From: a virus
DNA length: 23,863 bases
Reading direction: 5' to 3' (one strand)
Virus record (IMG/VR): IMGVR_UViG_3300043409_001739
Location: 1-23,863 of that record
Made by a program: the position numbers and the translations under genes. Below the pieces are notes generated by a model. The model did no database searches and was not told the origin of the DNA. It worked only from the letters and a program-made list of their open reading frames with translations. Shown here one piece after another: positions 5,945 to 13,046 of the stretch (position 1 is its first letter; every line of letters starts with the position of its first letter).

Positions 5945-6665
5945 ATACTTCTCCTTCTTTATAAAAATCATTTAAAATTGGGTGTAGTTGCTGTACATCA
6001 GAACAATCTTTTATTTTTCTAAGATATTTTAATCTAAGCATTTCTGTATTCAACATACGAGTTTGAAAAAATTTATCCTGTATGTTTATACTTTGTGCGG
6101 CAGTCTGTAGGTCAATGCCCTCAAATTCAGCATAGGCTTCTGTAAAAGGAAAGTCGCCGTTCATGTCTGTAATTTTATTTTTTATTATCTCCAAAGACTC
6201 GTTTGCTTTTAATCGATATATGTCCTGTTGAAACAAATAATCATGACTGAACATTCTGCGATAATGTTGTAGTTTATGCAATATGATATCTAGTACCGCT
6301 GCCTTTTCTGCTATTAGTATATAGAAGTATTTTTCATCAAAGGTTAATGAAGGATCGGATTTTAGATATTTTATTTGAGAGCTATCCCACTGCCATAACC
6401 AAGGGTTACTGGAATCAAAATCTTTAGTAATGACCGAGCCAGTGACAGAGTTGACCCAAAAGCGTTGAGTTGTATTCAGGGTACTTTCTGCAAGTATATT
6501 AGGAACCGCTTCCCAATAACTAATACACAATGGTCTACCGGTTGGAATGTGAATTAGACTGTGATATTTTACACCTGCTAATGTAAAGTCAATTGTTCTT
6601 TTAAATCGATAAGTTTTTTTTAACTTTGTTAATTCATCAAATTGTTGTTGAGATGTAATATTCAT
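5931..6665 (-). CDS. hypothetical protein coupled to the asparagine-synthase-like gene
   Basis: This 244-residue protein has an N-terminal beta-rich half with many aromatic residues (Trp at about 51, 70, 89 and 91) and an entirely helical, charged C-terminal half. A FPFTEAYAEFEGID segment followed by TAAQSI near residues 173-192 resembles short helical repeats seen in phage tail-assembly-type proteins, but that likeness is weak. No catalytic motif is visible. Its start codon lies exactly where the late-promoter octamer at 6671-6678 would begin the transcript, and it overlaps the ATP-pyrophosphatase gene by 14 bases. It may be the amine donor, the substrate or a binding partner of that enzyme; this is inference from gene order alone. 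Confidence 0.65.
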   Translation of the reverse strand: MNITSQQQFDELTKLKKTYRFKRTIDFTLAGVKYHSLIHIPTGRPLCISYWEAVPNILAESTLNTTQRFWVNSVTGSVITKDFDSSNPWLWQWDSSQIKYLKSDPSLTFDEKYFYILIAEKAAVLDIILHKLQHYRRMFSHDYLFQQDIYRLKANESLEIIKNKITDMNGDFPFTEAYAEFEGIDLQTAAQSINIQDKFFQTRMLNTEMLRLKYLRKIKDCSDVQQLHPILNDFYKEGEVYGRL

Positions 6666-6670
6666 ACGAA

Positions 6671-6678
6671 TATTTATC
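6671..6678 (-). promoter_or_regulatory. T4-late-type promoter octamer GATAAATA, exactly leaderless
   Basis: Five bases (TTCGT) separate the octamer from the ATG at 6665, so T4 geometry puts +1 on the A of the start codon. It sits in the 20-base gap between two genes on the same strand. Confidence 0.55.
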
Positions 6679-6685
6679 TGCGTAC

Positions 6686-7381
6686 TTAACTGATACTTAA
6701 TTCTTGATCATGTAGTCTATCAATTAGTATTGAGATGCCCTGTATTACTTGATCATTGCGTAGGCTTTTGTAGACCAGATTTGGTATACTAAATTCACCC
6801 TCGGGCTTTTTCAAACCCAGCTTTCTATACTGCCTTAATAGTTTTAATGCATTTCGACAGGTCCGCAGATCACCGGTTTTAATTGCTTGCCGGAATATTT
6901 TTTTCCAAATTGCAACCCAATGTGCTAGTTCTTTTTCGTTATATTTTGGTAAATCTTGTTGTGGCTTTTTGATCCAGTTGCCCGATAACACACTGTATGC
7001 TCCTGCGCTAACTGCGGGCATACGATGATCTTCTACATACAACTCTACAGGTATTCCGTGGATAGATAAATCGTATTGTCGTTTGTATAAGAGTCGCTTG
7101 CTATCAAACAGTTCTGCAACTTCGCGATCGCATCTAACTTGATCAAAGTCTGCGATTAGATGTAGATCAATATCACTGTGTTCCGTATAGTTGTAGTTAA
7201 CATTGCCGCCGGTAATAACAACATCTGCGGCCTCAAACGGCACTCCGATAAATTCTTTAAAATCTTCAGCCATGCGTAGTAAGGCGCCCCTAACATTGCT
7301 TTTGAGACGATTATTATCCCAAATTGCGGGATTCAGTACAGTATTGTACTCTACAGGTTTTGCGTATTCGTTTTGGATCAT
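6686..7381 (-). CDS. pol-beta-fold nucleotidyltransferase
   Basis: This 231-residue protein has the nucleotidyltransferase signature GGNVNYNYTEHSDIDL (about 58-73): the Gly-Gly helix-capping pair, then D70 and D72 as metal ligands. E113 in VELYVED is a likely third carboxylate on the neighbouring strand. The rest is helical. The pol-beta superfamily transfers nucleotides to RNA ends, proteins, antibiotics or other nucleotides. Here the short loop between GG and DxD and the C-terminal helices do not point to one subgroup. Comparable predicted nucleotidyltransferases are common in T4-like aquatic phages. It lies upstream of the 244-residue gene on the same strand, but a promoter between them allows independent expression. 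Confidence 0.75.
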   Translation of the reverse strand: MIQNEYAKPVEYNTVLNPAIWDNNRLKSNVRGALLRMAEDFKEFIGVPFEAADVVITGGNVNYNYTEHSDIDLHLIADFDQVRCDREVAELFDSKRLLYKRQYDLSIHGIPVELYVEDHRMPAVSAGAYSVLSGNWIKKPQQDLPKYNEKELAHWVAIWKKIFRQAIKTGDLRTCRNALKLLRQYRKLGLKKPEGEFSIPNLVYKSLRNDQVIQGISILIDRLHDQELSIS

Positions 7382-7388
7382 ATACGGA

Positions 7389-7405
7389 TATTTATGCGGT
7401 AAATA
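7389..7405. promoter_or_regulatory. back-to-back divergent late-type promoters
   Basis: CATAAATA on the minus strand (7389-7396) and GGTAAATA on the plus strand (7398-7405) are separated by one base, forming an inverted TATTTA/TAAATA repeat. The start codons lie seven bases (ATG 7381) and eight bases (ATG 7414) beyond the octamers, so both transcripts are predicted to start within four bases of their ATG. Confidence 0.55.
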
Positions 7406-7413
7406 CTTTTGTT

Positions 7414-7974
7414 ATGACATCAAATAAAAAATATCCCGGCTATCTACTTGTAGCCAATCCCAATAATCCCCGTGACGAACTTGGCAAGAGTGTAATGCTG
7501 ATAGTTAGCCACACAGATAAGTTAAGCATTGCCCTACAAGTTAATAATCCTGTAGAAGATGTTAATTTACAAACAATAGCATATAACATAGGATTGGAAA
7601 GTTATCCAAGAGAAGATTTGGTTTACTTTGGCGGTAATATAGCACAGAATAAGATCCATGTGATACATAGCAATGATTGGAAAGGAATGAGCACAACAAA
7701 ACTTAACGATCAGATTAGTGTTACCAATGATGTAAGTGTGTTGGCGGCCCTTAGCAGGAATGAAGGACCGGAACACTTTAGAGCCTGTGCAGGTTATTGG
7801 TTATGGGACAATGGTATGTTAGATGACATGCTAGATCCCCGTGATAGAACTTATCCACATAAGTGGGAAATAACTCCTGCTACTGTTGACGGTATATTTG
7901 ACGGAGAAGGACCTGAACAATGGCGAGCCGCAGTAGATAACGCTGCCAAATATCAGGTCAATGCTTGGTTTTAA
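7414..7974 (+). CDS. YqgE/AlgH (UPF0301)-family protein
   Basis: The ATG at 7414 gives 186 residues and starts MTSNKKYPGYLLVANP; a longer reading from 7324 would run through the promoters and is rejected. The family hallmarks are present in order: the N-terminal G-x-LL-x-A-x-P, the SVMLIVSH strand, a short Asn-Pro loop, YFGGNIAQ in the place of the family's GGPV, HVIHS, and near the C-terminus a GYWLWDNGMLDDML helix matching GYAGWGxGQLExEL. The bacterial family is widespread, and its biochemical role is poorly defined (AlgH affects transcription in Pseudomonas). A phage copy may mimic or interfere with the host protein. Its stop shares TTAA with the convergent helicase gene. Confidence 0.75.
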   Translation: MTSNKKYPGYLLVANPNNPRDELGKSVMLIVSHTDKLSIALQVNNPVEDVNLQTIAYNIGLESYPREDLVYFGGNIAQNKIHVIHSNDWKGMSTTKLNDQISVTNDVSVLAALSRNEGPEHFRACAGYWLWDNGMLDDMLDPRDRTYPHKWEITPATVDGIFDGEGPEQWRAAVDNAAKYQVNAWF

Positions 7975-9443
7975 TCTTTCTCAGGATTTAGGTTAGGCAT
8001 ATTATTAACCCATTGCCTAATTAGCGGAGCAGGAGTAGCAGATTTATTCAGCTTGAGATTTGCACCTTGCTTAGGATCCACTTCTATAATTTCCCCGGTG
8101 TCCGGATCAGTAGTAGTACTTACAGAGCTAGTCCTCTTAAGATTGCTATAAATTCCGACCGCAGGGCTTTGTGGTTTACCACCACCACCCTGACTATAGC
8201 TTGTACTATCTGCTTCATCTCCAAGATCACTAATCCGTAGAGTATCAATGTTAAACTCTAGGTCTACCTTTTGTCCAACGCCACTGCTTGACCGAGTTTT
8301 CATAAACTGGATTTGGAAGCGGCCCCGCTCTTTCATAGCCCTGCTAGTAAAGATACCAATTACATTATCTGCAGTCATGATCTTACTCAAGCCACCTGAA
8401 ATATGGCTGTGATCAAACTCAATCTCTTCTACAGCACTACGATTCAACTGTGATGCTGTTACCGTAATACATTGCGTCTCCATTGCTAGGTTTCGAATTT
8501 CTTCTGACACATATTTGTCTTTTACGAACAGATCGCTGGGCGATACCTTCACACTTAAAGGCATCATCAAATCGAGGTAATCTATTAACAAAACATCCGG
8601 TTTCCGACCAGTTTTAACTTGATATTCCTTCAAATAGGCTCGTAAATCGTTACAATTTTTCCCCGAAGGCATGTACTTAACTTGTAGGCTTCCCGACTTT
8701 TTACCCAACATTCTAACCTTTAATTCAACATCGTCGATGTTCTTAAAGATATCACGAGTACTAATACCAGTAGTCATGCTGTCAAGCCGCATACTAACCA
8801 ATCCCTCATTCAACTCGAAAGTTAGATAAACAACATTCAAACCAGCCAGTACCCAGTTCAACCCCAAGTTAGCAAGGAACAATGATTTACCGCCACCCGA
8901 TCCTGCACAGAACATGTTTAACTCACCGCGGTTAAATCCACCATAGAGTTTCTTATCAATGCTAGGCCATCCTGTACTAACCTGCCCGTTGCCATCTTTA
9001 AGTTTAGTTAATCGAGCCCGAGGGTCATCAAAGTAGTCTGTACCCATATCTTTGTTTAGACTAATTTGAATAGCATCCTTAATCAGCTTTTCAACTGGGC
9101 CGTAATCACCTGCTTCAAGTAAATCGCTACTTTCAATAATAGCTCGCTCTAATCCTTTGTGTCGACTAAAGTTTTCAAACTCATCCATCAACCAATCGTA
9201 ATTTTCTTTTGGTAGTTGTACCGATTCAAATTGACTCTTAGTTGAAGCATTAACGATGCTAACTTCGGGCATGACTTTATATTCGTCAACATAGTTGCTG
9301 ATGAATTCAGCAGAATCTTGTAATCGCTGATCAAAGTTTTTTGGATCAAATATATTTTGACACCGGATGAAAGTTTCTGCATCTCCAAGAAACATTTCAA
9401 GATATAATTTCTGCATTGCATGGTCGTAATTTGGTTTATTCAT
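7971..9443 (-). CDS. 41: replicative DNA helicase (T4 gp41-like, DnaB family)
   Basis: This 490-residue protein is the hexameric 5'-3' helicase that unwinds the fork and partners the primase. The helical N-terminal domain covers about 1-130 and a linker leads to the RecA-like domain. Seen motifs are STGWPSIDKKLYGG (156-169, DnaB H1 region), Walker A GSGGGKS (181-187), catalytic E210 in YLTFE, Walker B with D288 in LLIDYLD, and a TASQLNR sensor segment. The C-terminus has a Gly/Pro-rich tail after about residue 400. It starts in an 8-base overlap with the primase gene, so the two are translationally coupled, and converges with the YqgE-like gene with a 4-base overlap. Confidence 0.95.
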   Translation of the reverse strand: MNKPNYDHAMQKLYLEMFLGDAETFIRCQNIFDPKNFDQRLQDSAEFISNYVDEYKVMPEVSIVNASTKSQFESVQLPKENYDWLMDEFENFSRHKGLERAIIESSDLLEAGDYGPVEKLIKDAIQISLNKDMGTDYFDDPRARLTKLKDGNGQVSTGWPSIDKKLYGGFNRGELNMFCAGSGGGKSLFLANLGLNWVLAGLNVVYLTFELNEGLVSMRLDSMTTGISTRDIFKNIDDVELKVRMLGKKSGSLQVKYMPSGKNCNDLRAYLKEYQVKTGRKPDVLLIDYLDLMMPLSVKVSPSDLFVKDKYVSEEIRNLAMETQCITVTASQLNRSAVEEIEFDHSHISGGLSKIMTADNVIGIFTSRAMKERGRFQIQFMKTRSSSGVGQKVDLEFNIDTLRISDLGDEADSTSYSQGGGGKPQSPAVGIYSNLKRTSSVSTTTDPDTGEIIEVDPKQGANLKLNKSATPAPLIRQWVNNMPNLNPEKD

Positions 9444-10437
9444 TTAGGCCCTCTAATTTTTTCTTCAGTAGATTTATTTTTATCTCTCCAGAGACTCTAT
9501 AGTGTAAGATCGTGGTCAATACATAGATGCGTCCATACTTACGGACTGCTTCTGCTATATCTTTTACATCGTCACCCCAAGGTGGTAAGCTAACTGACCA
9601 ATTGTGTTTGATGGCATGCTTTAGCATCTTAGCACCAGGACGATCGCGATCGGGTACAACAATAACTTCTCTAGCTAATGCATTTATCCTTAGCACTTGG
9701 GCATCGTTTGGTTCATTAGTCATTATGCCAACGCCGTCTACGGCAATGGCATCAAACTGCCCTTCGACTACTATAACATATCGGCGGTTCCAATCTTGGC
9801 GGTCTATGTTGAAAACATACCCGCTTTGACTGTCCGTAAGATACTTTGGTTTACCATCTGTTATCTTTCTCCCAGTATATCCAACTATCTTTCCGTCCTG
9901 ATAGAACGGAATCAACACCCTGTCTACATAACCGGGAGCAGGTGACCACATCCAGTTGTACCAATCTAGATCCATTCCGCGGCCTAGTATATATTCTATT
10001 ACTTTACCAATGTCTTCACTTATGTCAGGAAGATACGCAGTGTTAATCCATTCCATAACAGACAGCGATCCTTCGGGTAATTCTGTTTCTTTAAGGTTGA
10101 GATTTAATACCCTTTCTGCTTTGGGCATATTCTCTTGATGCTTGAGCGCAACAAGGCCTAACTTACCTATGTCTAGGTCGGTTAATCCCAACCATTTAAA
10201 TAGGAGTTTAGTATTGCCACTTAATAGTTTGCCCGGACTCCATCCTGCTTTAAAACCACAATTGAAGCAGTGATAGGTCCAAGAGTCGCTATTAGATATT
10301 ATGCCGCCTCGGTTCTTTGTGTCCGGATTCTCACCTTTGTGGTGACAGCAGACGGCATTGAAACTAACCCACCCACCGGATGTGTTTTTTCTATTATGCG
10401 GTAAAAGACTTAGAAGTGTAGACTGTATTTCGTTCAC
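9436..10437 (-). CDS. 61: DNA primase (T4 gp61-like)
   Basis: This 333-residue protein makes RNA primers for lagging-strand synthesis with the gp41 helicase. The N-terminal zinc module has C30/C31, H33, C57 and C60 (CxHxnCxxC). The Toprim core has the VVEGQFDA block with E225 and the VVPDRDRPG block with D263 and D265, the metal-binding acidic residues. A GRGMDLDW segment near 152-159 precedes the core. The start is GTG at 10437, nine bases after the stop of the preceding gene, with only a weak upstream ribosome-binding site, so translation is probably coupled to that gene. The downstream helicase start lies inside its last codons. Confidence 0.92.
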   Translation of the reverse strand: MNEIQSTLLSLLPHNRKNTSGGWVSFNAVCCHHKGENPDTKNRGGIISNSDSWTYHCFNCGFKAGWSPGKLLSGNTKLLFKWLGLTDLDIGKLGLVALKHQENMPKAERVLNLNLKETELPEGSLSVMEWINTAYLPDISEDIGKVIEYILGRGMDLDWYNWMWSPAPGYVDRVLIPFYQDGKIVGYTGRKITDGKPKYLTDSQSGYVFNIDRQDWNRRYVIVVEGQFDAIAVDGVGIMTNEPNDAQVLRINALAREVIVVPDRDRPGAKMLKHAIKHNWSVSLPPWGDDVKDIAEAVRKYGRIYVLTTILHYRVSGEIKINLLKKKLEGLNE

Positions 10438-10446
10438 ACTTACATA

Positions 10447-11289
10447 TTAACATCTATATAGGACCTTGTCAAATGAACCGTAGTATTCTGGATTATTATT
10501 AACAGATTCGCTTGGCGCAACAGCAGGCTGGAAAGTGAATCGAACAAAGCTGAATATACCGTTAAAGTTCACATAATCAATTCCGGTAAAACCGTTGTAC
10601 TCTCGAGTTTCAATGGTAACATATCGATCGAATGTAGCAGGACTGTTATATAATGTTCCTTCAACAGAAACTGTACCAATAAAATTGGTCATATACATTG
10701 CGGCGGTATGTAATGCTGTATTACTGTTGTATTCTGGGTAAGCGTAGATGTTTCCGCTCTTATGTTGATATAAACCTATCGAATCGTTATAAACTCGATT
10801 ATACGCCACTACTTCTTGGCTTGGCTGTAGGTTTGGATAAACATCTTGTAGTAGAGTTAATGTCCCTGCTACACCGTAATAGGTGTTGCTGTATGCGGGC
10901 AAGTAGGTGTGATCATCTGGATCCAGATACTTGACGGAATATTGATAGTTACCAACATCCAAGTCCATAGTATCACTTTCAGTTAGGGTAAATTCTGCTA
11001 GTCCTCTTAGAGAAAAGGTATCACCGTCATCTAAGACAGTTAATTCTTTTTCTAATAGTAGCCGTTGGTTGGTTGCATCAAATAAGGAAAACACATAGAC
11101 ATCAGAATCACTAAGGGTAATCCGCTTTTGATCGCTGTTTTTTACTTGGACACGGATCTTATTTTTTATGCCCTTCTGTATTTTTAGTTCGCGCTGATAC
11201 ATAATCCGATTAACTCCCTTGACTGTTGAATCCAGATCTAATATCACCCCGAGGGTGTTTGGATATAAATAGATTGGTAAATTTTGCAT
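10447..11289 (-). CDS. probable phage virion or baseplate-type structural protein
   Basis: The ATG at 11289 gives 280 residues. A TTG nine codons earlier is in frame but lies in the promoter and is rejected. The protein is nearly all beta-strand, rich in Thr, Tyr, Asn and Ser and free of catalytic motifs. The N-terminal half (about 30-135) looks like an immunoglobulin-like sandwich with KIQKG and RVQVKNSD strands ending in GNYQYSVKY, a pattern common in baseplate and fibre-attachment proteins of marine myoviruses. The C-terminal half is a second beta domain. The late-promoter octamer fits a structural role. Oddly, it lies directly upstream of the primase gene, so late readthrough would also make primase and helicase. 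Confidence 0.6.
   Translation of the reverse strand: MQNLPIYLYPNTLGVILDLDSTVKGVNRIMYQRELKIQKGIKNKIRVQVKNSDQKRITLSDSDVYVFSLFDATNQRLLLEKELTVLDDGDTFSLRGLAEFTLTESDTMDLDVGNYQYSVKYLDPDDHTYLPAYSNTYYGVAGTLTLLQDVYPNLQPSQEVVAYNRVYNDSIGLYQHKSGNIYAYPEYNSNTALHTAAMYMTNFIGTVSVEGTLYNSPATFDRYVTIETREYNGFTGIDYVNFNGIFSFVRFTFQPAVAPSESVNNNPEYYGSFDKVLYRC
11264..11271 (+). promoter_or_regulatory. T4-type late promoter TATAAATA inside the opposing gene
   Basis: This perfect consensus on the plus strand lies within the first codons of the minus-strand structural gene. It would start a transcript near 11277 and give a 33-base leader for the plus-strand gene at 11310. The first part of that RNA is antisense to the 5' end of the structural gene's coding region. 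Confidence 0.5.
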
Positions 11290-11296
11290 TATAGAG

Positions 11297-11304
11297 TATT
11301 TATT
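11297..11304 (-). promoter_or_regulatory. T4-late-type promoter octamer AATAAATA, near-leaderless
   Basis: The site matches TATAAATA at 7 of 8 positions. CTCTATA separates it from the ATG at 11289, so the predicted mRNA begins two bases before the start codon. No Shine-Dalgarno sequence is present. Confidence 0.55.
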
Positions 11305-11309
11305 GAAGA

Positions 11310-11690
11310 ATGACAACTAAAACAAACACCTTTCAAGAAAACTATCCATTTATTTCATGTATCAAAAGTAATGATATTGAGTATGTAGGCATCGTTATAA
11401 ATTTAGATAACTTTGTAGCTAGTATCTACGATATCTCTACTATTAGGTCCGAAGACGAGCGTACTCTATTTTTAGAAATGGGGGAAACTTGGTGGTGGGA
11501 AAGCAACCGTAGAATACCCATTAATATATTCCTAAAAAAAGAAATGCAATTTTTTAGATACACTATTAAGACATTTAATAGCAAAGATGCTGAGCTTATA
11601 TTTGGCCCAACAGTTAATCTAAGTGAAATAGCAGAAAAACGCATTAAGAGAAGATCTATACAACTAGTTAGAGTTCCCTCTAAGCGTTAA
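11310..11690 (+). CDS. hypothetical small phage protein with WWWES motif
   Basis: This 126-residue protein has a beta-rich N-terminal half, a striking ETWWWESNRRIPINIF segment at about 51-66, and a basic C-terminal tail (KRIKRRS). The WWW cluster followed by a conserved-looking Arg-Arg-Ile-Pro suggests a small beta barrel with an aromatic binding face and a basic surface, possibly for RNA or DNA. I have an impression of similar uncharacterised proteins in T4-like aquatic phages but cannot confirm it. It is a lone plus-strand gene between two minus-strand operons. Its stop codon shares TTAA with the convergent DnaE-like gene. Confidence 0.65.
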   Translation: MTTKTNTFQENYPFISCIKSNDIEYVGIVINLDNFVASIYDISTIRSEDERTLFLEMGETWWWESNRRIPINIFLKKEMQFFRYTIKTFNSKDAELIFGPTVNLSEIAEKRIKRRSIQLVRVPSKR

Positions 11691-12265
11691 CTGTATTCGT
11701 AACTAATTCCCTCGCAGATCAAGTTCATCTGAACTACAATTGCCATTGCATAGGCTATAGCGTGGGCTTTCTTGAAATGGTACTCACCGTTCGTCGGTTT
11801 CTCCCATATCTGATTCATAATATCGATCTTCGTCATCTCTTGTAGGTGTCGCTTCCCTGGGCGGATCAAGGCTAGGCACACGGCCACCTCTTCTACACTC
11901 TTCGGCTTCTGCGTCCGTAGTAAGTCGCCATACCCGCTTATGTGAAACAATAAATTCGTGAAACTGTCGTCCTGTAGTAAATCCCATAGTGGTTCAGTCT
12001 CCATTAGTCTGGTGAGGTGTGCTTCGTCTTTTATACCGCTATACATGCTAACATTTAAAAAATCAAGTTTAAAGTAGCCACGGTCTTCAGCTTCTTTGTA
12101 TTCTATGCTTGCAGTACCAGTCAGTGGATTAACTGGAATAGAAGTGCAATATACTCCGGTATTGTGCTTTTTAAAAGTACCATTTGTTTCTATTGCCGCA
12201 GGGACATGTTTGATTACATCAAGGATTTTTGTTCTATCAGCAAAGTCTATATCAATATCTGGCAT
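11687..12265 (-). CDS. very small DnaE-like (DNA polymerase III alpha) catalytic-core protein
   Basis: The ATG at 12265 gives 192 residues; it follows GAAGAAATTGAAA inside the end of the heptose kinase gene (14-base overlap). Segments of bacterial DnaE appear in the right order: PDIDIDF (residues 2-8; counterpart of the first two catalytic Asp), HNTGVYCTSIPV (hPsGVVI), GYFKLDFLNV with D68 (third catalytic Asp), LLFHISGYGDLL (FQxES-type), ALIRPG (132-137) and KKAHAIAYA (165-173; counterpart of the SHaaAYA block). Missing are the PHP domain, most of the thumb and fingers, the clamp-binding and OB regions; spacing between motifs is shortened everywhere. It may be a minimal nucleotidyltransferase or a regulatory decoy. 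The open frame and coupled start argue against a dead remnant. Confidence 0.75.
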   Translation of the reverse strand: MPDIDIDFADRTKILDVIKHVPAAIETNGTFKKHNTGVYCTSIPVNPLTGTASIEYKEAEDRGYFKLDFLNVSMYSGIKDEAHLTRLMETEPLWDLLQDDSFTNLLFHISGYGDLLRTQKPKSVEEVAVCLALIRPGKRHLQEMTKIDIMNQIWEKPTNGEYHFKKAHAIAYAMAIVVQMNLICEGISYEYS

Positions 12266-13046
12266 TTTCAATTTCTTCTAAAGTTGGAGCATAGTTTCCA
12301 CGATGTTGAACAGTAACACCTGCCGCCATATTTGCATATATTATAGCGTCATTAATCTTATGTGTAAAGAGGTATTTATATGCAAACGCTGCCAGGAATG
12401 TGTCTCCGCAGCCGCACACATCCACGACTTCTACCTGGGTGGTACTATAGGTCACTTCTTCGCAGCCTAATCTATAAATTGTAGCACCTCGATCACCAAT
12501 AGTGACAATTAAGTTTTGAGGAATGGAAAATCTATTCTTATATTCCAATTCGTTTATCTTAACATACACATGAGGAGCACTGAATCTAGATAAGTCTTGT
12601 TTTTTGGTATCAATGAACACAGGGCAGTTAACTGTACGAATAATGGTCTCTATGTGCTCGTAGCTCAGAAAACCTTTGTTGTAATCTGATATTATAACAG
12701 CGTCATATTCTTCTATGGGAAAAGGAGTACGACCACTCCATGGAACAATTTTTGGTTCGTCGTCTACCCTCAGTAGATGTTGTCCAGATCTTTTATCAAT
12801 ATATCTAGTTTTTGTAACCGTTTCTCCGTTTGTAATAAAGTCAGCTTCAATTCCTAATGCCTGCAGGTTAGCATGTACATTACTGGCCATTCCCGGAGCA
12901 GAATAGTGTTGTACTAATTTTATTACTGGTACTGGTGCTTCCGGACTTAGTCGGTCAACCGATCCCACCATATATACATCTAGGCAACTATCACCTATCA
13001 ATAATACGCTGAATGATTTCTGTTGTTGAATGTTCTGTTCTATCAT
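12252..13046 (-). CDS. hldA: D-glycero-D-manno-heptose-7-phosphate kinase-like (HldE/RfaE domain I)
   Basis: This 264-residue PfkB/ribokinase-family kinase would phosphorylate heptose-7-phosphate at C1 to the 1,7-bisphosphate. The RfaE hallmark RLSPEAPVPV is at 32-41, with PGMASNV after it, SDYNKGFL at 120-127, DTKK at 146-149, and the catalytic anion-hole motif GCGD at 212-215 (normally GAGD) with base D215. It is shorter than the kinase half of bacterial HldE (about 315 residues), having lost internal segments. It overlaps the nucleotidyltransferase gene upstream by 56 bases and the DnaE-like gene downstream by 14 bases. The ATG at 13046 has only a weak ribosome-binding site, so it is likely coupled. 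PfkB kinases vary in substrate, so the heptose assignment relies on the RLSPEAPVPV motif and its neighbours. Confidence 0.82.
   Translation of the reverse strand: MIEQNIQQQKSFSVLLIGDSCLDVYMVGSVDRLSPEAPVPVIKLVQHYSAPGMASNVHANLQALGIEADFITNGETVTKTRYIDKRSGQHLLRVDDEPKIVPWSGRTPFPIEEYDAVIISDYNKGFLSYEHIETIIRTVNCPVFIDTKKQDLSRFSAPHVYVKINELEYKNRFSIPQNLIVTIGDRGATIYRLGCEEVTYSTTQVEVVDVCGCGDTFLAAFAYKYLFTHKINDAIIYANMAAGVTVQHRGNYAPTLEEIENARY

Noticed and set aside
11784-11987. 67-residue open frame on the minus strand inside the DnaE-like gene
   Set aside because: It is a different frame of the same strand with no ribosome-binding site, and its Arg/Asp-rich sequence looks like shifted translation of the DnaE-like gene.
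11687-12265. DnaE-like gene as a decayed pseudogene
   Set aside because: The frame is intact, all core motifs are present and in order, and it is translationally coupled to its upstream gene. A reduced functional protein is more likely, though decay cannot be fully excluded.
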